NCBI RefSeq assembly: GCF_000006565.2
Contig: NC_031478.1
Coordinates: 6,769,057 to 6,833,056, forward strand
From: Toxoplasma gondii ME49
Taxonomy: Eukaryota; Apicomplexa; Conoidasida; Eucoccidiorida; Sarcocystidae
Reading direction: 5' to 3'
DNA: 64,000 nucleotides
The translations under genes and the position numbers were made by a program. The notes below the pieces were generated by a model. It saw only the letters and a list, made by a program, of their open reading frames with translations. It was not told the DNA's origin and ran no database searches. Every line of letters begins with the position of its first letter. Within the stretch, counting starts at the first letter, position 1. This document shows, one piece after another, positions 24,934-37,700 of the stretch.

Positions 24934-27124
24934 ACTATAAGTACGAAACTACGGCTCTCTAAATGGCCATACCAGATCTTAACAGAATGTATTGGTCGCG
25001 GTCCACAATAAGTGGTCCGTGTTGGAGCGGTCGATCGCGACTTGATGCAGGACTCTTCCGGGGCACTCATACGACATGGGAGTGGCGCATGTAACGTCTT
25101 TTGGCTGTGTATCCTGGTATCATGTGAACAAGCCATCAGGTGATGCAAGAAATGAAGCCCGAAACGAGGTTCCACAAAAGGTTGCCGGCTTCGCACGAAA
25201 GTCGCGTACTGAGCTTGACTGCTCGGAGACCTTCCTGGAGGCTTGTCGATCCAAGCGGCTAAAATGCCGTAGACACATCGCAAGCAAGCAGTCGCCTCCT
25301 TGTATCCGGAGCAGTCAATCACTAATCTGTTGCGAGTATTTTGAGTCACTACTAGGTTGAAAGGTGAAACGATGGTCTAACCTTGGTCTCGGTATAGACA
25401 GGCAGTCCCTTTTCTGCCATGTGATTTGATTGATGTCTTCCAAAGGGTTGCCCCCGTTCTCCAAAGTATACGCGAGTGTGCTGTTATAGCTGGAATCGCG
25501 TCCTCCGCTGGCGCGTTTTCCCGCCCCACTCTTGTTCCTGATGTTAGAAGATGAAAAGGAACAATCTCAAGAACGTGTCGTCCCTGGAGCTTGACATTTT
25601 CAACGTGATAGTCACTGCGAACAATGCAGGACGCAGCTTCATGCTCGGGGAACGGGTGTTCCGTTGGCTTGCAACGATAGTTTGATCTCCGCTGAGGGGA
25701 GAATCGAACTGGTGACATCTTGGCAAATAACCGAGATGCAGTAGCGTTTGCTAGGGGCTTTACGAACATGAAAACGGTTATGCAGATCGAATTCAAGCAA
25801 TCTGTTTCTGTATTCTGGGCTGCAATCAGTGTCCGTACACCCGAATTTCACAAAGCGGATCGCCAATGACACACGGTGTGGCTGTGGTCAGGGAAAAAAG
25901 ACGGCAGATCAGACACTATGCCAACGGCCACGATAATGGGAAATTGTGGTACTTTTCCACATCGGGAGTTCCTTGTAACGTACGACGAGGTCAGTATGTA
26001 TAATTATTTTTGAACTCTCAACACTTTTAAAAGAAATATTCTCTAAAACCTGTTAAACTACAGATGAGCAAGGCGCAACCGCTGCCTCACTGAGACGCCC
26101 GAGTGGAAAAGTTGCAGATGGGTTGCCAGTGGTAGGCCCATTTGTGAACGAAGAGTGCCAAAACGCTCCGTGACCACTGTGCGCAACATGCATTGCCCAT
26201 TGGAAATCTGACAACTATACGAAGAAAAAAAACGTTGGCTGCTGAATGCCACAAAAGTGAGGGACACCAGGCAGCGTGAAACGTCGTTCTTTACTCGTGT
26301 GTGGATGCTTGGACATGTCCCTTACTGTGTTCCTTCACACGCAACTAATAATCCATGATGATGCCTCTCATATATCGATATGCACTTCTAATTGGGATGC
26401 ATCTAGAATCATCTTCGGACATCGAAGTATCACCGTATGCAGCAATTTGTTCATATGCGCACGAAAACTAAATGGGTTCACAGGGATTTCACTCCTCGGG
26501 CAGATTGCACCGTGTCGTGCTTGAATTTGTAGTGCAGGGAGCAACTGACACACAGACGGGCCCCGTCAGACCGTGTTTGACGGAGCTCGTGACTACCGAT
26601 GTGTCCGCCTCCAACGTTCGAATTGTACCCGTCGCACAGCCGAGTCTCGGGCAAATATGAGTTCACCATCTTAACAGGCTGGCTTTCACCCGGGAGACAA
26701 TATGGTTCGTTCAGGAAAAGGAATGCCAACACACATTGTCGGGATACTGCACCTCAGTGAAAATCCTCTGTTTGCGTTCCTACCACCAGCATTAACATGG
26801 CCGCCATGTGACACTCACGTTTTGCTGCCTACGAATTAGCTCACCCAAGCGCATCCGTAGACGCTTCTCCGTGACAACACAGGAAAATCGAAACCTGACT
26901 ATCCCTTCTTGCATCAACACACGAAGCAATCGCATGCACATGCTGAGATGTGCAAGCTCAGGTGAGCAGCGTATTTCTCTTTGCAGGACCCATTCGCATC
27001 AATGAAACTTCGTAAGGCTACCAAAACTCGGCTTTGTCGCCCCCGACAAGACTCGCGCCGACGAAGAAAAAGCAACGTTGAACAGCAAGCGGTCGAGCGA
27101 AGAAGACTGCAGCCTAGTCATCTC
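24934..27124. other. Intergenic, no firm gene
   Basis: This lies downstream of the phosphatase gene, which ends at 27125 on the minus strand, so part is its 3' untranslated region. Minus-strand frames at 25349-24930 and 25796-25377 are noted as possible extensions of the weak candidate gene. Nothing else can be supported. Confidence 0.45.
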
Positions 27125-30100
27125 TTACAGGAAATAGTCGGGAAGGGAACGCACTTGCTGGTTGAGCGACAACACAAAGGATCACACAGAGACACCAGGC
27201 ATCATGCAACAACTGACTGCTCGCTTCGGGTTTTCGTGAATAAGATTGATAACCGCACCTATTTTTCAGTCTCATGCAGCTACGGCTGAGCGCGCAGTGA
27301 GGATAGGCGTTCGACAGAACCATTGTGTCAAAACAGAAATATAAAATGTTTACAGAGAGCCTCCACAATCACTGATTTGATACTAGCCTGCGGTGTTAAA
27401 CGCTGGGTACCCTCACGGCAGGGGCGCAGGGTCTTCAAAGTTGACCCCGTGCGTTCGAAGACACAACACCAAGGCAAGTTGCACAGCAACTGACAAAAGA
27501 ACTAGAGCACTCTTCTCTCTGTCCCATTTCGCGGCTGATTGCCGGAATGACTGTTCCGTTATTGGGTACCTAGTATAACCTCTCTCCATGTCATCCAAAA
27601 CTCTGGAATCTTAACAGACGAACTAAGAGCAAGCACTACCGCCCACCCTCACCTGTGGCTCGCCACGTTCTGGTGCCTGTCCGAATTTGACAAACGAGCG
27701 CTCCAAGTCATCATTGACAATCATGAGTGAGGCCTGCAACCAAAGTATGCGAAAAACACACAAAATATCGGCGCATGCTATCGTTTCCGCAAGCCGACAG
27801 AAACTGGACTCTGCCCCAGGATGAGAAATACTTTTCCAACTTCACTCGCGAGAGCTAGGACTAGGCGGAACTCCACCGTTCAGTGAGGCATCAATTTGTA
27901 TCCGAGATTTTTTATGTCTCACGACCAAGCTCCTTGATGTTCATTGCACAGCGGGGGATGAAGTGCCAGCGGAGAGGGAGAAGAAAATAGACAGACGACA
28001 AAAAAGGTGGAACAGACCAACATGTGAGTGGCACGTTCGAGAAGAGGAACCACTGGTAGCCGGCCCCCGAAAGAATCCGAACCTGGTTGCCGCAACGATA
28101 GCAGTAATTCGGAGCGCTGAAAACCGTGCACACCTTGTCGTTGTGGCACCTGAAACATGAACACTCGAAAAACACCGACGAAAGATAAAATTAAAGCGCA
28201 AATTCCAGCTATGTTCAGCCTCGACGCTGAATTCTATACGGCTGTTCTTCTGTTTTGGAGATGTTCGGCCTCAGAATGCTGAACAAAGTGACAGCAGCAC
28301 TCCTCCTTGTCGGTCACCAGAACCGTGAGAATTTTTGTGCGAGTGAGTGGAATGTTGTATAGCGATATCTGCAAACGAGATGCGGGAAGTCGGCTCCTTC
28401 ACTGCCAAGGAAGAAGCGTCCACTAGTTCACAAGTGGTGCGCAATATAAAATGGTATCAGTGTCTATCGTGAAGTGTGGATGAAGGCGGACGGGGATCGT
28501 CCGCCTGACAGGCAGGACAGGAACAAATCCAGCTCAACCACATGCCCCGTGCTTTCCTCTTCGCCTCGGAGTTCTAAAGAGGACCTGATAAAAGAAACTC
28601 TCACCAAGTCTGCCTCCCCGCGACACGAAAGATAACCCAAACATTGTACGCGGAAGAGCCCGCCACTAAGAATTCATTCTGACTGTTTAAAGGCGAGCCT
28701 AAAACAGAACGGTTTATTCCATAACCCTCACCACTGGTATCCGTCCTGTGCGAGTTGATGGGCGCGGCAAATGCAGCCAACTCCGTTTAGGTGGAGAAAC
28801 TGATCGGTCACGGTCTGTCCAGAGAAACCATGTCACGCGCACAGGGAACAAAACCACGCATTGGCACCTGTCGTGAACGAGAGACAACCAAGTCCACGTT
28901 TCCTGGATTCAATGAAGGAAACAGACGCACAATGTTCTTCTGACTGCAACGCTCGCACGTTCCGAGCAACAGAAAACACTCTATATACATCGTGGCCACA
29001 GTCGGACGAGCCTGTTTTGCGAGCGGAAGTGAGCCGATGCGAGTTACACTTTTCCTGACGCCGTGGACGGGGCTAGACAGAGAAGACGGCAGAAACGGCT
29101 GTGATGCTTGCCCCTGAGCCCGTGTTTCACGTATTTTTATCTAATTTGTGAGATTCCGGTAAATACACTGTGGCTGGACTGCGCCTCGACCAAAAGCTGA
29201 TCATGGTGTCTCAAGAGTAACATATCGTTCAGCTCATTTCCTACCACCGCGAAAGCCTCTACGGCACTGCTATGCAGCGGACACTACACACCATGCAGCC
29301 TCCTACACAAAGCGTTCGTCTCCACGGTCGTGTCAAGGGAGTTGTGATCGGGTCACGGTATGGACACAACATCGTGTAATTCCCCGCACCCATCTGCTCC
29401 TAGACTTACTGGACCCCAGAGCATCCCGGCGCCTCTGCTACTTGGAGCCCAGCCATCTTCATCAAGACCTCCTCCGAGGGGGTCTCCAGCCGTGACTGCC
29501 AAGACACCGTCTCCAGGTGAATCTGACTGTGGAAGATCTGAGAGAAACATCGAGCTGTCGTAGGGGTCTGACCATAGCAAGTCACACATCCCTCCCTCTT
29601 GCGGAGGCTCCTGGAACCTGGGGAAAAAGACACCAAGGTCGGAAAAACTGACGGTGGACTGTGAGCAAGGAATCATGGCTGCGAAGACCAGAAAAATCGT
29701 TCACTGTTTCCTCCCCTCTCCTGAGGAAATTCGACACACACAAACGACCGGAACCGTGTCTCGTTCACATGCAGATAAAACGGCTGCTACTCACTCTCAA
29801 CCCTCTCTGAAAATGAATCTGTAAGTAATGCATTCGCGTCACATGCGCATATACACGCACTCCCTCTAAAAGTCTCCTTTCCTGCTTCTCGCACCACGAA
29901 AGGCACGAGCCATTTTTGTATCGATCTATCTATGGAACCAGACGTGTACCCATCGTGTATCGTCAACATGTCTGTCCTACATGTGCGGTCTCTGCATGCG
30001 GTGGAAGCGAAGCTCACCGATCGATTGCTTGAATGGCATCGATGGTCATGAGGTGTTTGCTGAGGCCGCCGTGGTCACAGAAGCACTCGGACCCAATTAC

Positions 30101-32968
30101 CGCAGTGAGAGGAAGATAGTCAAAGGCTTCAGTTAAGGCTGTCCAGACAGCGTTGAAGCCGTCTCCGTATTTCCGCGCACACTCGTCGTAGAAACCGTAC
30201 ACTTGAGTGATGCCTCTGCTTTCGTGGTTTCCTCGCAATAGAAATACTGCAGAGACATGGAACAGTGCAAAAAGATACACTCCATACCTTCTATTTTGGG
30301 TCCCGCCGGTCCCCAGGAAACACATCCCCGTCCGCGCGGCAACGACCAAGACGCCTGTGTTTCGATGAAGCGTCAGGGGGCATGCATTTTTCACAAAAAT
30401 GTATACGCGCACGCAAATATAACCTGGATCTCACTTCAGCTCCATGTATATGCCGACACACGCACCTCCGTGGAACCTTTACACACGAATACAAGCACAT
30501 ATATATATATATATATATGTACAGCAGATACTAGCGACGTAGATTTCCTTACTCTTTCGCGGGTAGAGGACCTTAAACGCCGCCATAAGACAGAAGACTT
30601 CAACAGAGTAGAAGCCTCTGTCCACATAGTCGCCGAGGAACAAGTACGACGTGTTTGGGGGTTTGCCTCCTGCAACCGCCGTTTCACATGTCCAGTTGTC
30701 GAAAAAATGTTCCACGAGTTTTCTTGTAATTGGACATCGGGGAACACACAAAACGAGGTGCCCGAAAAGTTCCTCTATGTGCTAAATGAAAGAGTCTTCT
30801 GACATCAGCACCAGCGAAACCGCACTTGATGTTTATCAGCCAGACATTCACTTGAGTGGCGAGGAAGGCGGGGAAACGAGGGTTCAACTTTCAGCCTGCT
30901 GAATCGCAGGAGGAGCACGCCACAGGGAACCGCTAACGTTGAAGGTCTAACCGAATACCTTTCCAGCGTTCACTTGTAGTGACAGCAGTTTATACGAGCC
31001 CACCAAATTAGGTGGTTTGTTGCACTGTCTCCAAATGTTGCCTCGAAGTTCCTCTTCCCAGCCACGTACGGCAGGATGTTGATCTGAGTTGTCTTACCGA
31101 CTCGGAAAAGCTCCAGCAGGTCGTAGAATTGGCCGTGAATGTCTCCAGCGACTGTCACAGGAGTGGGAACGGTGACGCAGTTGGGCTCGGATTTCTGAGA
31201 AAACCACGGAGAGAAGCAAGGAACTCTCGACAACTTTGCCGTTAGCATCACAAGCTGCGGTACCGTTTGAGCAATTCAGATGGAATGCGTGTTGCTGTGC
31301 AGACGAAGCAGTTGACACTTCGCCCACGTCCCTCCTTTCTCAACTGCCACAAGACTGAGTGTAGACAGACTCTCGTCGGAGAGGCCTGCTCCTCAATGCT
31401 GAAGCTACAGAAGGCCCTCAGCAGCGAACGTGTCGGATAGGGACAGGTGAAGAACGGGGAAGAAGATCCAGGAACAGTTCTGCTAGACAGTGATGAGTGA
31501 TGACACAAACTTCTCGCAAGGCTACTCGAGTTCGAAAAAGCAGCCCTGCACAAATCACTAAAGATCGGATGGGTCTTGCGCAAAAGGAAACGCCAAAGCG
31601 GTACAAGAAGCAAGACTTCAACAATGAAACGGCATCTGGTAGAGCTGACTGCTCTTCTCCCCTTTCTCCACACAAAAAACGTACTTGGACTTGCACAGAC
31701 GTGTAGATACACAACATACGCACGGCTACACTGCAAAATCTAGAAAACACTGGGAAAAGAGGACTGAAATGTAGACATATATATATATATATATATATGT
31801 ACATATAAATGCTCGGATAAATTGGCGATGATTGTCGAAGAGCTCTTATCCAGCGACTCACCAGAGTGTCCTTCAGCAGTTCACAGAGAAGCAACACCTC
31901 TTCCCTCCGAAGAGGCTGACACCGCAGAAGCTGCTCAACCCACGCATGCAGGTCGTTTTTCCGCCGTCTGTGAAGTTGCACTTCCCCTGCAGAAAACCCC
32001 GGAGAATCGAAGCCTCGAAAGCCAAATTGCAAATGTAGATGCTGGCAGGTTCCCTGCTTTTTGAGTATAACATAAAAACTGACGGTAAAGTCACACGGAG
32101 CTTCTGGGCATCCACTCCGGATCATATATCACCGCTTGAGCGTTTTCTGAAAAATTCATTCCTGCTTTTCTCTCCACATGCGTGTCCGGTTGTCCAACTA
32201 ACTATCCCGGAATGCGTCTCAACAACGACAGAGGCACGCTGTCTCCCGCCACACTTCCTCCTTGAAGAATCGATGCGTTGAGGTCCACGCCGCCATTCAA
32301 AAGTACCCTACCACCCTGCGGGAAGATGGGGATTTCGCGAGCGACTCACCGGCATGCGGAAAGTCCATTCCGTACTTCTTTCCGTGGGCCTGCTCGAGAT
32401 CTATTTCAAGGAGCTTGGCGCCGGTTCGCCGCTGCCTTACTGAAGGGTCGCTGCCGCCAGCGACGGCTTCACTGGATTTCCCGATCTCCCACCCACTGTC
32501 ATCCGTTTGCGAACCACTTTTTGTTGAACCGTGAGGCAGATCACTGCATGCGCCAAAGTCACTGTCACGTCGTGGAGACGCGGAAACTCCAGTGGCGCAT
32601 GCACTCCCGACACCGCTGCTGCCGTCTGCAGCTCCTGGCCACGGCCGGGCTTTCGCACCGGTTTTCTGCCTTTCTCCAGAGACGGGTCGGTCCTCATGGC
32701 CTTCCGTCGCTTCGTGAGGCGGGACCCTTCGTTTGTCGCCACGTGGTGACTTAGCGCAGTCGTCCGCGCCAGCAGTCCCAGAGCAGAGGCCGGTGGAGTT
32801 GTCTTCGTGTTGCTGACGTTTTCGAAGCTGGTGCTGCTGTCTCACATTGAAAGAGCGATCCTCCATCTCCTCTACACGCCGCATAGCGGCAGCAGAAAGA
32901 AGGGCACCCTTGGTGCCAGGCGCTTGCGTCAAAGAGGTTTGCGGTGCTTCGAGTCCGCCGTCCTCCAT
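27125..32968 (-). CDS. PP2A-family Ser/Thr phosphatase catalytic subunit, divergent
   Basis: This PPP-family metallophosphatase removes phosphate from Ser/Thr. Exons are 32968-32350, 31986-31862, 31194-31098, 30669-30553, 30246-30018, 29617-29410, 28814-28732, 28149-28083, 27733-27653 and 27157-27125; all phases match, giving 552 residues. Catalytic motifs are intact: GDIHGQ (265-270), GDYVDRG (293-299), RGNHE (324-328), DHGGL, RAHQL, and [11 protein letters not shown]. It ends in PDYFL, the tail that PP2A/PP4 enzymes expose for leucine carboxymethylation. Three features are odd. It has a charged, low-complexity N-terminal extension of about 206 residues, where PP2A is about 309 residues in total. 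About 34 residues are inserted between LLWSDPYD and [10 protein letters not shown]. The usual Thr before PDYFL is Leu. Exon 8 ends at an unusual donor, GTTCGG. The start at 32968 has an ACCATGG context. The sequence is intermediate between PP2A and PP4, so I give no gene symbol. Confidence 0.95.
28485..28505. other. Perfect 8-bp stem hairpin in intron 7 of the phosphatase gene
   Basis: GGCGGACG at 28485-28492 and CGTCCGCC at 28498-28505 pair perfectly around a 5-base loop (GGGAT). It lies between exons 7 and 8 of the phosphatase gene. The stem is far more GC-rich than its surroundings. No U-tract or tRNA-like arms follow. Confidence 0.8.
30497..30518. repeat. (AT)11 microsatellite
   Basis: Eleven AT units lie in intron 4 of the phosphatase gene. 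They are flanked by AC on the left and GTACA on the right, so the tract and the ends form one self-complementary sequence. The same arrangement recurs at 31777. Confidence 0.95.
31777..31798. repeat. (AT)11 microsatellite, twin of the one at 30497
   Basis: Eleven AT units lie in intron 2 of the phosphatase gene, with the same AC and GTACA flanks and the same length as the tract about 1.3 kb away in another intron of that gene. Confidence 0.95.
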
Positions 32969-34769
32969 GGTACAGCTACTCGCGTCAAGAACGGGAGTGC
33001 TCAACTTGTGCAGCCACCCACGAGAGGAAGTGAATCATAAAGTTCGGCGTGCACTAGGAACTCCCGAGTCCGCGATCGGACAGTCTAACGGACGGCGGGA
33101 TATGGCGACGTAGAAAACGTTTGTAACTGATCCTGTCTCGATTCACAGGCTCTACGTTTATTGACCGACACCGGAGGAACACGGTCCACAGAAACAGACC
33201 GAAGCTTCCCGAGACGCAGATCCTCGTGCGCTCCTGCACATGACGGTCCGTCCTCCGCTCGAGTCTGCTGTATCGCTGACGAAAACGAGTGTCTGTAGAG
33301 CACGATATGTGGGGTTCCAAGTACGCGCAGAAGTCCTGACAGTACCGTGGCGGGCCCTGCGGTATTTTTCATCTCAGGTTTGGAGAGACGCAGAGGCCCC
33401 GGCTCTTCTTTGACAGGACGCAGCCGCGGATACACACCCCCTATTTCGCAGGGAAACGTTTCCTTGCAGAACAATACTCGATGGAACGCAGTGTGTTTCA
33501 GATGAGTTGGGAATGACCGGCAGTTCAGCAGCAAGGGCCGCCCGCCAGCCAGCAGTGACCCAGAAAAGAGAGCCCACGATGTGGCAGAGGCGTTGTTACT
33601 TCTGTCCAAGAAGGAGCACAAAGTGTGATACGAGGAGAGTATGTGGCTTGGAATCCGCGAAACGGTGGAAAACGGCCAGAAAACGGAAAAAAATCGAAAC
33701 AGTAGGAGGGCGTCGTCTTCTCACAGACGTGCGCATCTACCACAGTTGTTGCACAGACCCCCCTGAGAAAAGCACGCCTCACCACAGACATCGACGGAAA
33801 AAAAACATGCCCTAATACGCGTGTAACTGATTGTGTGTGCATGGCAGAGTAAGTCGCCAACAGACTAAAAGTGGCCACAGAGAAGGTGCAAATGGTAGCA
33901 AACGAGGAGATGACAGGATAGAGATTTATTCTTGGGGCAACCCACCTCCGAATTCACACCCTTCACGTGAGGGAGCAGACAAGCGCGGACAGCATGCCAC
34001 CCAGACGAGCTGCTAAGCAAAAAACACACGCCACGAGAATAAGACAAAACCATTGATATCCCATTTTCCTGAGAGCACACTGAACAAATGGAGGCGTGAG
34101 CTCGCGTGAATACCTCGTGAGGCTGAAAATATATGCGAATTAACTGTTCCACACGAGGCACGCGGTTTTTCGTCATAATTTTGCTGCTTCGCTCTTGGTA
34201 CGCGTCTCTGAAAGACAGGATAAAACTAGCGATTTCCTCTGTTCACGACGTTGCCTTCTCAGCACTGCCGGCAGGCTTGAAGGCACTTCAAGCTCATCTT
34301 TCAGAGGAAACGGCCTGTGAACTTATTCGGGCGATACTGTTTGAGCGAAAGGACTGTTAATTGGATTTTCAACCAGGTTTGCGATGCTGGCCTATTAAGC
34401 CAATGCATGAATGACCTCGTGTGTTGCCTGCTGCACCCGTGCTGGTGTAACAGAATAGTGTAGTCGCGGCACTTGCCCGTAACTGAATGCTGAAAGGGAT
34501 TTCCTGTACAGAAAGCCGTACGAATGTAAGGTTGTTATAGTGCGGAGATATTTCGACAAAGGCTTCCTGCCTTTAGTGCAATGGTTCCTACCCGACACCG
34601 TACACGAGTGACTGCTGGAAAACTACGACAGCGCATCAATCCAAAAAAAAAACCGCGGCCGGTCATACTACCAGTAAAACCGACCGTCAAACAAGTAGCC
34701 AAAGGACTTGCAAATGACGAGGAAAGAGAGGGGACGTTTGGAAGCTCGTGAAGAAGAGCTGCTCACGAA
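32969..34769. other. Shared upstream region of divergent PP2A-like and IFT140 genes
   Basis: This 1.8 kb carries the 5' regions of both genes. One AGAGACG heptamer sits at 33384-33390, but a single copy is expected by chance. The frame 33621-33085 on the minus strand has no family support. Promoters of this group usually lack a TATA box and none stands out. Confidence 0.6.
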
Positions 34770-37700
34770 ATGTCGCTGCGATTGTCTTCAATTCTAGCCG
34801 GCGGAGAGCCTACGAATCCTCGGCCCGCTTGGTCGGGAGCTCGATCGCAGATTCCTCTATTGGCAGTGTCCACGGAAAATCGTGAGGTGGTGCTTGTGGT
34901 AACTAAGCATGGAGAGACAGCAGCGCGCATTCAGAACACCCCGTCGGCAAGGGATGGCGAAGAGAATCAGAGAGCGCACGTCAGTGCGTTGAGATGGCAT
35001 CCTCGTAAGCTTGATATTCCTTAAAGGGGTTTGGCTTGTTTTGACAATGTTAGTTTATATGCACCCGAAGTCGCTGAGCAAGGCAGAAGACATGACTGTC
35101 CTGACACAACTATGAAAATGCGAACACGTGCAATAACTGCCCCGAAGTAGTCACTTGCTTTCCGGACAGCCGCGATTGCACTGTTTCTCAAGAGAAGTTC
35201 GTTTTTTCCTGAGCTTTCTGCTCGTCGAAATTACTCTCAAAGGCTTGAGAACTCCGGTGCAGTGGCCTGAAGTAAATGTCACTGATTTATTTTGGCGCGT
35301 CTCTGAATCGGAATGGCACTTTCCCGTGAGACAGTCTTTCTGCATTGTGCGCTCTACACTGGACTGGATCACTTACCACGCGATCAAGTGGCAGTTTTGG
35401 GGCACATACACGCTCAATAAGTCGTTTGGAGATCTAATGAGAGAGGAGCAGGCGTGGTGATATCGTTATCGGTATGCCATGGCAGCTGCCCTTTTCCCCT
35501 CCCAAGACTGGAGGTTCGGAAAATATCCCGAAGCCCCTCCCAGTTAGCCTCAAGCCTGGCGCGAAGCTTGCTTTCCCATCTGCCCGGTCGCTGTAGCCCC
35601 TCGATCTAATTTACTGTTGCTGGTCTGAACAGGCCGCTGTTTGATGTTCTCAGTTACTCGCTGCAAGCCGAAAGACCGCGGGAGAACCCTCTTCTTTTCT
35701 GTCTGCTTCTTACTCAGAGCAAGATACACTGTTTATTGGGTGGACTTCCGGCAGAATTTCCTGGTGGGACCATAGAAACGCCACCAATCGAAGTGAAGAC
35801 ATTCCCGAAGAGGGATCAATCAAGGTCATCGATCTCCCTCACAGCACGGCCATCACCCACATCGCCATTTCTCCTAAGGGCGAACTCTGCGTTAGTATAG
35901 AGAGCTCGGGCACAGCTGTTGTCTCTTCAGTTGGAACGGATGGTTCTGCAGAGATGATACTGTCTCCGAGCTGCGAGTACCATCAGCAAGAAGAAATCCT
36001 ATTCGTGAGCTTCCTGGTTGATCATCGAGTTTCACCACACACCTACTGAACCCCGTAGAATCTTAACTGTGATCTTTCTCGAGGTCATAAATCTACAGAT
36101 GTGCGGATGTCCGAATCTGGCCAGTTTGCCACAGCCCTAGTCACGCCTCCGGCACCGCACATTAATTGCGCCTCATCGAGGAGGAACGGAACACGGTACG
36201 AAAGAGGTAGACCTACCAACAGCCTTGCGCATGGAAAAGAGAATCTGAGAGCACTTCTGTTTACAAAATTCGCATCTTTCTTCCAGCCTTCGCCTCAGTT
36301 TATTCTTCAGGGGCGATGCACGGAAAGAGGCAATTGAGGAGACGCTGTGGTGCGTTTGAACGATGAACATATGTGCAGTCAGGTTTCCGATGTGGGAAAA
36401 ATGGTTGCTCCAGCAACCAGAGGCAACCAACCTTTTTTCTCACGGAGAATTCCAGGGTGGTCTATGAAGCTGATCACCTTGGTCTCCGTTTCAGAAGGTG
36501 AGTGGGCCGTCTGGAAATTTTCTGTTCACGAGTAGCAAAGCTAGTCCAACTACTTCATGTCTATTGTGAGAGTTTCTCCAGTTGAGAGGATGATGATACA
36601 CGTTTAGCGCAGGGTGTTAACTCACCTTTCAAGATACAGCGATAAAGAAGACATTCCAGAAGGCCTTTTCATAACAAACCTACGCGAGCCCATCTGGAGG
36701 TCGAGTACCTCGTCAACAATGCGTACAGGGCCAGAATTAGATATTCGTTCCACCCTTTCAGGTTCCCAGTATTTGTTCTCTGGCTGACTGATCCTTGCCT
36801 TCCCCGAAATAGGTACACTTCAACCGTGCCTCTGCTTCTCGTCGACTACGTGGCGACGACAGACCGCCTCGTACTTCTTACAGATCAAGCGTTCCTGATA
36901 CAGCTGGCGCTGTTGGAAGACGGACCTGCACGTGCCCTGTCTCAGACGAACGTCGCTTGGCTCCACAACTGCGTCGAATCGCCTCAATTTGCTTGGATTG
37001 ACGAGAACATCTTGGCCTCCGTTGCGGGGGAGCAAGTCATTCGGTTTTGGAATATGGCGACCGAAGAGAGTCACGTTCTCAGTCTTCACGCAGAGATGAG
37101 GGATGCCACTCTCTCTGGCGACGTGCCTTCTTATCTCGCTTTCCGCAGAAGTAGTGAATCCCTCCTAGTCGGTACAAAAGGAGGCAAAGTTGCTCGAGTA
37201 AGCTTCTTGCGCCTCCGCTGCGAAGAGCAAACCGCACTGAACGCACTGTTGGCTGACGTCACCGTCCCCCACGTCTCGACACGAAACCCAACTACGTGTC
37301 AGGTTCTTCGCTTAAACATATCAGAGGTGTCACTGACGCACCATCAAGCATTTCCCTGTGTTTCTTCGCCAGCGAGCAGCGGGACTGAAATCCTAGACTG
37401 CAGAGCTCGTGGGCTCCTCTGTCTGTTTAGATGCGCGATTCGAGCACACTATGAGCCGACCCATTACACTTTTCCACCACACGAGGAGTATCTGCAAACG
37501 TCCTGATTCTTCCTCGAAGACCGCCACATTAACAACAAACCTGAAAAAGAGGAACATGTAAAATACCAGGTGGACGATCGAGCACCTTCCTCGCTGCGAG
37601 GGACGCCACCCACGCCGAAACCCTCCGCACGTTTGTTGTCAGTGCAGGCGGCGGCACATCGCTCTGTCTTCGGAGTTGGTGTGGGAAGATTTTGAGTTGA

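Noticed and set aside
33384..33390. Single AGAGACG upstream of the phosphatase gene (also TGAGACG at 13599-13605)
   Set aside because: A degenerate 7-mer on both strands is expected about once per 4 kb; single copies carry no weight.
36240..36350. Possible extra IFT140 exon (FRGDARKEAIEETLW) resembling a human IFT140 stretch
   Set aside because: No acceptor/donor pair gives matching phases with exons 2 and 3, whereas exon 2 joins exon 3 directly in phase 0.
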